Position numbers and translations under genes: made by a program
The notes under the pieces: model-generated
What the model was told of the DNA's origin: nothing
What the model saw: the letters and a program-made list of their open reading frames with translations, nothing else
Databases searched by the model: none
Source: Nitrososphaerota archaeon
GTDB taxonomy: Archaea > Thermoproteota > Nitrososphaeria > Nitrososphaerales > UBA183
Direction of reading: 5' to 3'
Assembly: GCA_029784825.1 (NCBI GenBank)
Contig: JAFMAU010000062.1
Location: 1 to 10,450, forward strand
Length of the DNA stretch: 10,450 nt
Part shown: positions 1-6,212 of the stretch, in pieces
Layout of the letters: every line of letters begins with the position of its first letter
Position numbering within the stretch: the first letter of the stretch is position 1

Positions 1-1
1 C

Positions 2-262
2 GAGCTCGGGAGGTACGTGAAGGCCGGGGGGCTGGCCTTCATGACTTCGCAGTGCATTGGGGGGAGGGTGGACCTGAGCGTGTACGACACCGGGCGGGAC
101 CTCATCCATGCGGGGGTCGCGCCGCTGGACGACATGCTCTCCGAGACCGCCCTCGTGAAGGCAATGTGGGCGCTGGGCAACTCGCGCACGGCCGCGAAGG
201 CGAGGGAGCTGATGGCGTCCGACGTCGCGGGAGAGACGACGTCCAGGACCTTCCCAGGGTGA
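2..262 (+). CDS. gatD: Glutamyl-tRNA(Gln) amidotransferase subunit D, C-terminal part (partial)
   Basis: This is the 3' end of gatD; its start lies before the window and the frame is open from base 2. GatD is the asparaginase-like subunit of the archaeal GatDE amidotransferase. It releases ammonia from glutamine (or asparagine) so that GatE can convert Glu-tRNA(Gln) to Gln-tRNA(Gln) in the cytoplasm. The visible tail shows the usual C-terminal pattern: a Ser-Gln-Cys stretch, GRVDLSVYDTGRDL, then the conserved DDMLSETALVKAMWALG and an A-G-E segment near the stop. The active-site threonines lie upstream and are not visible. gatE follows after four bases, so the two are surely one transcription unit. 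The identification rests on the C-terminal motifs plus the adjacent gatE. Confidence 0.93.
   Translation, partial: ELGRYVKAGGLAFMTSQCIGGRVDLSVYDTGRDLIHAGVAPLDDMLSETALVKAMWALGNSRTAAKARELMASDVAGETTSRTFPG
257..262 (+). promoter_or_regulatory. Ribosome binding site of gatE overlapping the gatD stop
   Basis: GGGTGA here ends on the gatD stop codon and lies four bases before the gatE ATG. GGTGA can pair with the archaeal 16S rRNA tail, so translation of gatE probably couples to termination of gatD. Confidence 0.6.
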
Positions 263-266
263 AGAT

Positions 267-2153
267 ATGCCGTCGAGCGCGAAGGCGGGGCTGCTTGTCG
301 GGCTGGAGGTCCATCAGCAGCTGGCGATCCCGACGAAGCTCTTCTGCGCCTGCCCACCGGTCAAGACCGAGGAGTTCCCCTATCAGTTCGAGAGGAGGCT
401 CAGGCCGTCGCAGAGCGAGACGGGGAGGCTGGACCCGGCCGCGGTTTTCGAGTATTCGAAGGGGAAGTCGAACAGGTACTTCTGGTCGCCCGAGTCGTCC
501 TGCCTAGTGGAGGCGGACGAAGAGCCCCCGCATCAGATCAGCTCCGAGGGGCTGGAAGCGGCGCTTCTGGTCGGCTCCGTCCTCGGCGCGCACATCGTGG
601 ACGAGGTGCACGTGATGCGGAAGATAGTCATCGACGGCTCCAACACCGGGGGGTTCCAGAGGACGGCGGTGGTGGGGCTCGGCGGGGCGTTCGAAGCGGA
701 CGGCGACACCGTGGGGGTGCAGTCGGTCACGCTGGAAGAGGACGCGGCGAGGATCATCGGCGAAGACCAGGGGTCGCGACACTTCGGCCTTGACCGGCTC
801 GGAGTGGCTCTGGTCGAGGTGGCGCTGGACCCGGTGGACGGAGACCCCGAGCACGTAGGGAAGGTCGCGCTCCACCTCGGGAGGCTCCTGCGCGCCACAG
901 TCAAGGCTGCCAGGGGACTGGGGACCATCAGGCAGGACCTGAACGTGTCCCTTTCCGGCGGGAACGTCGTAGAGGTGAAAGGGGTTCAGAAGCTAAACCT
1001 CCTCCCGAAGGTCGTGGAATACGAAAGGAGGCGGCAGGGGATGCTGATTCAGGTGGCAGGCGCCCTGAGGGAGAAGGGGGTGGCGGCGGTCCGCTGCCGG
1101 CACGGCGAAGTGACCTCGCTGCTCGCAGCGACCGGGTCAGGAGCGGTCAGGCGTGCGGTGGGTGACGGAGGCGTCGTCTGCTGCGTGGCTGCGGAGGGGC
1201 TGGCGGGGCTCCTGGGATGGGAGCCGGAAGCCGGAGTCCGCCTCGGCAAGGAGGTGGCGGAAGTCGCGCGGGCCGGCTCGCTGGGAGGGGTGATACATTC
1301 GGACGAGTTCGAGAAGCAGGGGGTGTCGGCAGCGGAGAGGCGCGCCCTCGAAGACTCCCTGCACGCGGGTCCGGGCGACGCCCTGATACTGGTCGCCGGG
1401 AAGCGCGAAGTCGTCGACAGGGTTGTCCCGGCGGTCGAAGCGAGGCTCGCGCAGGCGCCTTCGGGAGTGCCGGCGGAGACCAGGGCGGCGACCGACGCCG
1501 GAGAGACGAGGTACATGCGGCCCAGGCCTGGGGCGCACAGGATGTACCCGGAGACGGACATACAGGACATCCTGGTGAGCTCAGGCACCAAGGAGCGGCT
1601 GCTGAAGGCGGTCCCCGAGCCCTGGACCACCATCGTTGAGCGGCTCCAGAAGAGGTACTCCCTTAGCCGCGACCTGGCGCTGAAGCTGTACGATTCCGAG
1701 GAGGCATCAGACTTCGAGCCTCTCGCAGCTAGGATGAAACTGGAGCCGTCGTTCATCGCGTCCGTCCTCGTCGACCTCCCCGCGCGGCTGGAGAGGGAAG
1801 GGGTGCCGGAGTCGGGGCTGGGCGTGGGAGTCCTGGTCGCGGCGCTCGAGGCGGTGGACCAGGGGAAGGCGGCGAAGGAGGCTGTCCCCGACATCGTCAG
1901 GGCAGCGTCCGAAAAGAAGGTCGGCGTCGCGGAAGCGATACGGGAGCTTGGGCTGAGCGCGGTCGCGGAGTCGGACGTGGAGCGGGTCGTGAAGGTGGTG
2001 GTCGCCAGGGAAGGTCGGCTGATAGCCGAGAAGGGCGAAGGGGCTTTCTCACCGCTCATGGGCGAAGCGATGAAGGAGCTCCGGGGAAGGGCCGACGGGT
2101 CAGCCGTGGCCCGGGTGCTGCGTAGAGAGCTGGAACGGGCGCTGGGGAACTAG
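267..2153 (+). CDS. gatE: Glutamyl-tRNA(Gln) amidotransferase subunit E
   Basis: GatE binds Glu-tRNA(Gln), phosphorylates the glutamate and aminates it with ammonia supplied by GatD. This is the archaeal route to Gln-tRNA(Gln) where no GlnRS is present. The 628 residues match the usual family length. Visible marks: the GatB/GatE opening VGLEVHQQL then TKLFCACPP (about 11-31); the NTGGFQRT segment (126-133); SVTLEEDAARII (153-164); the family-specific AspRS-like (GAD) insertion with GVIHSDEFEKQGVSAAE (about 341-357) inside roughly 270-410; RYMRPRPGAHRMYPETDI (415-432) closing that insertion; and a helical YqeY-like tail from about 450 to the end, which contacts tRNA in the family. The ATG at 267 has a GGTGA site four bases upstream. 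The gene is intact and co-transcribed with gatD. Confidence 0.96.
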   Translation: MPSSAKAGLLVGLEVHQQLAIPTKLFCACPPVKTEEFPYQFERRLRPSQSETGRLDPAAVFEYSKGKSNRYFWSPESSCLVEADEEPPHQISSEGLEAALLVGSVLGAHIVDEVHVMRKIVIDGSNTGGFQRTAVVGLGGAFEADGDTVGVQSVTLEEDAARIIGEDQGSRHFGLDRLGVALVEVALDPVDGDPEHVGKVALHLGRLLRATVKAARGLGTIRQDLNVSLSGGNVVEVKGVQKLNLLPKVVEYERRRQGMLIQVAGALREKGVAAVRCRHGEVTSLLAATGSGAVRRAVGDGGVVCCVAAEGLAGLLGWEPEAGVRLGKEVAEVARAGSLGGVIHSDEFEKQGVSAAERRALEDSLHAGPGDALILVAGKREVVDRVVPAVEARLAQAPSGVPAETRAATDAGETRYMRPRPGAHRMYPETDIQDILVSSGTKERLLKAVPEPWTTIVERLQKRYSLSRDLALKLYDSEEASDFEPLAARMKLEPSFIASVLVDLPARLEREGVPESGLGVGVLVAALEAVDQGKAAKEAVPDIVRAASEKKVGVAEAIRELGLSAVAESDVERVVKVVVAREGRLIAEKGEGAFSPLMGEAMKELRGRADGSAVARVLRRELERALGN

Positions 2154-2181
2154 CTTCGACGGGAAATTAGGCTCTCCGTTC

Positions 2182-2189
2182 TTATATAG
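2182..2189 (+). promoter_or_regulatory. TATA box before the small membrane protein gene
   Basis: TTATATAG is a near-consensus archaeal TATA box in an otherwise GC-rich stretch. Its centre predicts a transcription start near 2211, which would leave a short leader of about 17 bases containing the ribosome binding site at 2216-2221. The gene is therefore probably transcribed independently of gatDE. Confidence 0.7.
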
Positions 2190-2215
2190 AGCACCGACGC
2201 CGGAGACCCTGCCCA

Positions 2216-2221
2216 AGGTGA
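2216..2221 (+). promoter_or_regulatory. Ribosome binding site deciding the start at 2229
   Basis: AGGTGA is a good match to the archaeal anti-Shine-Dalgarno sequence. It sits seven bases before the ATG at 2229 but only one base before the GTG at 2223, so it favours the ATG. Confidence 0.6.
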
Positions 2222-2228
2222 CGTGGCC

Positions 2229-2642
2229 ATGATGCTCGGTTACCCATTCGACCTTTACCTCGGACTCACCGTGGGGTTCTTCACCACACTCGCCATTTCC
2301 TCCATCCTGGACAAGTTCGGGGACGCGATGTTCGAGAGGGGGGTAGCACGCCCCTTCTTCCTGGGGAAGCGCAGGCTCCACCACAGGAGCGCGCTGAAGG
2401 CCGTCCCCGTCGCCTACCTCGCCATGGCCTCGATGATCCTCGTAGGGATGGTCAAGATCCAGTGGGGGCTCTTCTGGACGGGGCTGGCAGGGACTTCGCT
2501 GGTTTTGGTGGACTGCCTGATGCTGGACATGACGTTCGACTACGTGCGCCAGGGGAGGGGATGGGGGGTCCTGCGGCACGAGCTGGTGTACCTCGTGGTC
2601 CCGATGTACGCCTTCGTCGCGTTTCTGCGCTTCGCGATCTAG
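2229..2642 (+). CDS. Small four-helix membrane protein, function unknown
   Basis: I do not recognise this family. The product is about 137 residues (139 if the GTG at 2223 is used), with four hydrophobic segments likely to span the membrane. Counted from 2223 these are about 9-29, 57-77, 80-100 and 119-137. Between the first two lies a basic loop with GKRRLHHRS (48-56), and a His-Glu pair (119-120) opens the last helix. Acidic residues sit inside or beside helices (D97, D102, D106). Paired histidines and buried acids could bind a metal or take part in transport or catalysis, but nothing shows this directly. It has its own TATA box and ribosome binding site, follows gatE on the same strand, and converges with the kinase gene 52 bases downstream. 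Coding potential is supported by the promoter, the uninterrupted hydrophobic pattern and GC-rich codon use like its neighbours. Confidence 0.78.
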   Translation: MMLGYPFDLYLGLTVGFFTTLAISSILDKFGDAMFERGVARPFFLGKRRLHHRSALKAVPVAYLAMASMILVGMVKIQWGLFWTGLAGTSLVLVDCLMLDMTFDYVRQGRGWGVLRHELVYLVVPMYAFVAFLRFAI

Positions 2643-2694
2643 CCCAGGGCTTCGTCGGACGACATCGCTTCCTGCACCATCGAGGTCGAACCTC

Positions 2695-3717
2695 CTAGGC
2701 GACGTCCTTCAGGCTGTAGTGTCCGGCGGCTCTTGGGCTCAGCTTCTTCATGGTCGCCTCCAGCAGGGCCTTGGTGGGGCTCCCCCTTGTCTCGTAACGG
2801 GTCGCCTTCAGGGCACCAGCGAGGTTGGCCCACTTCGCCGCTTCGACCACGCCTGCGCCCTTGCTCACGTAGCTCGCCAGCACCCCAAGGAACGAGTCGC
2901 CGCTTCCGGTGCTGTTGACTGCCTTCATCCCCAGCAACGAGAGGTCGACCCCGCTCAGGCGGGTCGTCCGACCGGCGCCTGCGACGACACACCCGCCTTT
3001 CCCGGAAGTCGCCACCACGGTCATGGTCGGGGAAGCCTGCCGGAGCGACTCCGACGCCTCCGCGGGATTCGTCCTCCCGCCGAGCCTCGCGAGTTCTGCC
3101 TTGTCAAGGACCAGGATGTCCGCTGCGCTCATCATTCCCGCCAACGATTCCCTTCCTTCCCTGACCCTGACTCCGGGGCTGTAGATTATCCGAGCCCCAA
3201 CCCGCTTCGAAGTCTCGGTCGCCGCCACTGCGACGTCCGTCGGACTGTCCACCACGACCAGCATGGAGGTCCTGGCGAGCACCCCCTTCGGCCCCGGGAG
3301 GGCCAGATGCGATGGCTGGATCAGCCCGTTGGCCCCGAAGAGAGAGTGTATCGACTTCTTCCCTTCGCGGTTGACCAGGATGTAGGCCCTCCCTGACGCC
3401 GACCCCTGAATCTTGACCAAGCCGTCGGTCACCACCCCTTCCTTCTTCAACTCCCTCACCTGGCGTTTGGAGAGGTCGTCCGACCCGAGGGCCCCTACGA
3501 TGGCTGCCTTCCCTCTCCCCAGCAGGCGGGCGGCCGCAACCGCCACGTTGGCACCCTTCCCACCCGAGAACTCTTCCACGTTCCTTGCCTGGACCTGTTC
3601 CCCCAGGCCAGCGAAGCTGTCTTCGAATATGCTGGTGTCCCAGTTGATGGCCCCCATTACAGTGAGGAGGCCGCCGCTTTCTTTCCTGCCCTCCTTCCCT
3701 GACAGTGGCGCAGCCAA
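2695..3717 (-). CDS. PfkB-family sugar kinase, candidate ribose-1-phosphate kinase
   Basis: This is a ribokinase-fold (PfkB) kinase that phosphorylates a sugar or nucleoside hydroxyl. It has the first PfkB signature around EEFSGGKGANVAVAAARLLG (48-67), a DKAEL segment (205-209) where many family members have N-x-x-E, and the catalytic NSTGSGDSFLG (268-278), where D274 is the likely base and the glycines form the anion hole. The gene starts 33 bases after the RuBisCO stop on the same strand, so it probably lies in the rbcL transcript. In Thermococcus, a PfkB-type ADP-dependent ribose-1-phosphate kinase supplies ribose-1,5-bisphosphate to the isomerase and RuBisCO, so context makes that role attractive; a nucleoside kinase (for cytidine, guanosine or adenosine) or plain ribokinase is also possible. 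The only start that keeps the full first strand (LLTVMGAINWD, 17-27) is TTG at 3717, just after an in-frame stop at 3724-3726. The ATG at 3657 would trim that strand, so the start is uncertain. Confidence 0.88.
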   Translation of the reverse strand: MAAPLSGKEGRKESGGLLTVMGAINWDTSIFEDSFAGLGEQVQARNVEEFSGGKGANVAVAAARLLGRGKAAIVGALGSDDLSKRQVRELKKEGVVTDGLVKIQGSASGRAYILVNREGKKSIHSLFGANGLIQPSHLALPGPKGVLARTSMLVVVDSPTDVAVAATETSKRVGARIIYSPGVRVREGRESLAGMMSAADILVLDKAELARLGGRTNPAEASESLRQASPTMTVVATSGKGGCVVAGAGRTTRLSGVDLSLLGMKAVNSTGSGDSFLGVLASYVSKGAGVVEAAKWANLAGALKATRYETRGSPTKALLEATMKKLSPRAAGHYSLKDVA

Positions 3718-3750
3718 CCTAACTCAGCTGTCTGACTCCAAGCCGCGTCC

Positions 3751-5079
3751 TCACTTGTATGTGGAGGTCCCCCACTTCCGCAGGGCGACCCTCAGCTCGG
3801 GGCTCCTTTCGGCGCACTCTTCGAGCGTCCTTTTCTCCAGGTAGCCGTCGATGGCATCACGGAGGGCCTTCGACCCAGCTCTCCCCCCGTCGGGGTGCCC
3901 CCAGATGCCGCCGCCGAGCTGGACCACTATGTCAGTGCCGAGGATGTCAAGGAGAGGGTAAAGGAGTCCCACGTGCAGTCCGCCTGAGCTGACAGGGAGG
4001 AGCGGCTTCATTCCATACCAGTCCTGCTCCAGGTCCCACCCCAGGCCTGGGCTCTTGTCACCATGGACCTTGTCCCGGAGTGCGACGACTTCCTCCTTCG
4101 TCGCCTCCAGCTTGCCAATCGCCGTGCCGATGTGCAGCTGGTCCACTCCCACGAGCCGAGCCGTCTCTGCCAGGACTGCCATGGACATGCCCTGCGTCGG
4201 GCTCCTGGTGAACGCGGCATGGAACGCGCGGTGGGCGTGGATTGCCAGGTGGAGGTCGCCGCAGACGTCGCGCATCGTCTCCAGAGCCGCCCAGCCCGTC
4301 GTGCATATGTCGATCATGACGAACTCTCCTCCGAGGTCGTGCACCAGCTTCGCGCGCCTCTCCATCTCCCGGGTTTCAGCGGTTATGTTGATCAGGTAGC
4401 TCTTCCTCTCGCCCGTCTCCTTCTCCGCCTTGTCCCTGTACCTGTATGACAGCTTCGCTCTCCTGGAGAACGGATTGAAACCCTGGTCAGTCAGGTTCTC
4501 GTCGTCCTTCAGGAGGTCCAGTCCCCCGCTCCACGCCTCGTAGCCGTGCCTGGCGTGCTCTTCGACGCTCAGGCCCAGCTTGGGCTTGGGGACAGAGGCG
4601 GTGAGCGGGCGTCTTGGGACCTTCATGAAGCGCCTTATCCCGGGGGCGCCGAACTGCGGCCCCCCGAAGCTTTCGACGAGCTTTCTTGGCCATACGACGT
4701 CCACCAGGCGTAGCCCTGCCACGGCCTTCATGCTGAACACGTTCCCCGCGATCGAACTCAATATCTGAGGCATGTTGCCTTCCTCAAAGAGCTCCTCCGG
4801 GTACGAAACGCGAACCAGGTCGCCCGCAATGTCGTACGCCATGGCCATCATCTTCCTGACCCTGGGGGTCAGGGTGGTGAGCGTCGTCCATGTCCCCACG
4901 CTGCTCTCGGAAGCGACCCTGCCGGCGGCGTCCTCCATGGTGAAACCGGGAGAGGGCGTCACCCTGAAGAGGGCGACGAGGTCGTCCTTGGCGGGTCTGC
5001 CGTTCAGGTCGACAAAATCGTGATACCATTCGACCTCCTTTTCGTGCGCCCCAAGGAGCGCCTTTGGCTTGATTACCAT
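3751..5079 (-). CDS. rbcL: Form III ribulose-1,5-bisphosphate carboxylase (RuBisCO large subunit)
   Basis: This enzyme carboxylates ribulose-1,5-bisphosphate to two 3-phosphoglycerates in the cytoplasm; in archaea it works in nucleotide-sugar salvage rather than in a Calvin cycle. With the start at 5079 the product is 442 residues, normal for form III. All the expected active-site groups are visible: the glutamate in SESSVGTWT (E58), the asparagine in AGNVF (N113), KPK (K165, K167), the carbamylated-lysine motif LLKDDEN (K191, D193, E194), HAHRAFHA (H283, R284, H287), HIGTAIGKLE with loop-6 lysine (H316, K323), PVSSGGLH (S365) and the phosphate-binding GGG (389-391). It is thus a true carboxylase rather than a form IV RuBisCO-like protein. 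The frame extends to an ATG at 5166, but a TATA box centred about 25 bases before 5079 and the family N-terminus (VEWYHDFVDLNG) support the shorter, apparently leaderless form. No small-subunit gene is present, as expected for form III. Confidence 0.96.
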   Translation of the reverse strand: MVIKPKALLGAHEKEVEWYHDFVDLNGRPAKDDLVALFRVTPSPGFTMEDAAGRVASESSVGTWTTLTTLTPRVRKMMAMAYDIAGDLVRVSYPEELFEEGNMPQILSSIAGNVFSMKAVAGLRLVDVVWPRKLVESFGGPQFGAPGIRRFMKVPRRPLTASVPKPKLGLSVEEHARHGYEAWSGGLDLLKDDENLTDQGFNPFSRRAKLSYRYRDKAEKETGERKSYLINITAETREMERRAKLVHDLGGEFVMIDICTTGWAALETMRDVCGDLHLAIHAHRAFHAAFTRSPTQGMSMAVLAETARLVGVDQLHIGTAIGKLEATKEEVVALRDKVHGDKSPGLGWDLEQDWYGMKPLLPVSSGGLHVGLLYPLLDILGTDIVVQLGGGIWGHPDGGRAGSKALRDAIDGYLEKRTLEECAERSPELRVALRKWGTSTYK

Positions 5080-5100
5080 GCAAAGGGGACTCAGTTCTGT

Positions 5101-5108
5101 GATATACG
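5101..5108 (-). promoter_or_regulatory. TATA box of rbcL, possibly also serving the divergent isomerase gene
   Basis: Read on the minus strand this is CGTATATC, centred about 25 bases from the rbcL ATG at 5079, so the transcript would begin at or next to the start codon (leaderless). Read on the plus strand it is GATATACG, which would place a start near 5130, just before the ribosome binding site of the isomerase gene. The minus-strand reading is the firmer one. Confidence 0.65.
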
Positions 5109-5135
5109 GCTTACTGCGGGGCGACCTGGTGTCCT

Positions 5136-5139
5136 GGAG
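5136..5139 (+). promoter_or_regulatory. Ribosome binding site supporting the TTG start of the isomerase gene
   Basis: GGAG lies eight bases before the TTG at 5148. The GTG at 5175 has a more distant GGAG, and the ATG at 5220 has an AGGAG only one base away, so spacing is best for the TTG. Confidence 0.4.
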
Positions 5140-5147
5140 AAAGAGAT

Positions 5148-6125
5148 TTGAGACTCCCGGAGCCATCGCGAGGCGTGGGGACCAGTTCTATAGAATCCAC
5201 CTACCTTCAGATCAGGAGCATGGAGGTAAGGGGGGCGGGGAGAATCGCGAGGGCGGCGGTTTCCGCCCTCAGGGACTACTGCGACAAGGGCAAATTCTCA
5301 TCGACCAGAGACCTCTACCGAGGGCTCTCCGCGGCGGGCGAGAGGCTGAAGTCGGCGAGGCCTACAGCTGTCTCCCTCCCCAACGCCGTCAACTACGTCC
5401 TCGCTGCCGCCGGTAGGAGCGAGGCGAAGGGAGGACAGGTCAGAGAGGCGACCAAGGAAATCGTGGCAGCGTGCGACGGATTCATCTCCGAGAGCTTGAA
5501 AGCCACGAAGGTTATCGGAGAATATGGCGCGAAGAGAATCGCGGACGGAGACGTGATCATGACGCACTGCAACAGCGAGGCTGTCACCGCCGTCATCGCG
5601 GCGGCCCATGGTGCCCGAAAGAGGTTCGAGGTGATCGCGACGGAGACGAGGCCTAGGTTCCAGGGGAGGATAACGGCCGCGGCCTTGGCGAAGTTGGGGG
5701 TCGATGTCACCCTGATACCGGACACAGCGGTGAGGGTTCACATGCGCAGGGTGGACATGGTGATTGTCGGGGCTGACGCCATAACGGCAAACGGGGCTGT
5801 AGTCAACAAGATAGGGACCTCCCAGGTTGCCCTGGCAGCCCATGAGCGCAAGGCGAAGTTCTATGTGGCAGCCGAGACATACAAGCTGAGCCCGGCGACG
5901 ATGCTCGGGGAGCTTGTGGAGATCGAGCAGCGGAGTCCGTATGAAGTGGTGCCCAAGGCATGGGCGAAGTCGAACTCGAAGGTCAAAGTGGCGAACCCCG
6001 CGTTCGATGTGACCCCACCCGAATACATCGACCTTTTGATCACGGAGAGGGGGCTTTACCCTCCACAGGGTATGGTCTTCCTGATGAAGGAACTGTACGG
6101 CGAAGCAAGGGCTCCTCTCGCCTAG
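5148..6125 (+). CDS. Ribose-1,5-bisphosphate isomerase (eIF2B-alpha-like family)
   Basis: This enzyme converts ribose-1,5-bisphosphate to ribulose-1,5-bisphosphate, the substrate of the divergent RuBisCO. It belongs to the eIF2B-alpha/MtnA-like fold family. Visible marks are MEVRGAGRIARAA (25-37), RPTAVSLPNAVNYVL (71-85), THCNSEAVTAVI (139-150) with the catalytic cysteine C141, and VDMVIVGADAITANGAVVNKIG (202-223) with the catalytic aspartate D210. These two correspond to C133 and D202 as I recall them for the Thermococcus kodakarensis enzyme, with the same offset of eight at both sites. Length (325) is close to the family's usual 320 or so. The TTG start at 5148 keeps the N-terminal helix seen in relatives; GTG 5175 and ATG 5220 are alternatives, the last with a possible TATA-like TCTATAGA at 5187-5194. 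The alternative call of initiation factor subunit aIF2B is less likely given the RuBisCO neighbour and the conserved Cys/Asp pair. Confidence 0.93.
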   Translation: MRLPEPSRGVGTSSIESTYLQIRSMEVRGAGRIARAAVSALRDYCDKGKFSSTRDLYRGLSAAGERLKSARPTAVSLPNAVNYVLAAAGRSEAKGGQVREATKEIVAACDGFISESLKATKVIGEYGAKRIADGDVIMTHCNSEAVTAVIAAAHGARKRFEVIATETRPRFQGRITAAALAKLGVDVTLIPDTAVRVHMRRVDMVIVGADAITANGAVVNKIGTSQVALAAHERKAKFYVAAETYKLSPATMLGELVEIEQRSPYEVVPKAWAKSNSKVKVANPAFDVTPPEYIDLLITERGLYPPQGMVFLMKELYGEARAPLA

Positions 6126-6212
6126 CCCCCGGCAAATCGCAGTTCGCAGGAGGGTGCTTCCCATCGCCTCCTCGGAATCTACGTGGAGCTCAGAAAGGAT
6201 GGAATCTGGCTC

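Noticed and set aside
1049..2059. Long 336-codon open frame on the minus strand inside gatE
   Set aside because: It is a Ser/Thr/Ala-rich shadow frame in GC-rich DNA, lying opposite a gene whose conserved motifs are intact throughout.
2682..2694. Small hairpin (GAGGT-CGA-ACCTC) between the membrane protein and kinase genes as a terminator
   Set aside because: Five-base stem with a three-base loop and no T-run on either strand; archaeal termination depends mostly on T-tracts.
5080..5166. N-terminal extension of RuBisCO to an ATG at 5166 (29 extra residues)
   Set aside because: It would run through the TATA box at 5101-5108 and into the start of the divergent isomerase gene, and the extra residues do not resemble the form III N-terminus.
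6148..6172. AGGAGG / CCTCCT inverted repeat between the isomerase gene and glnA as a bidirectional terminator
   Set aside because: Only six pairs with a 13-base loop and no T-tract; such a match is expected by chance in this composition. The 87-base gap otherwise shows only a 7-base direct repeat GGAATCT.
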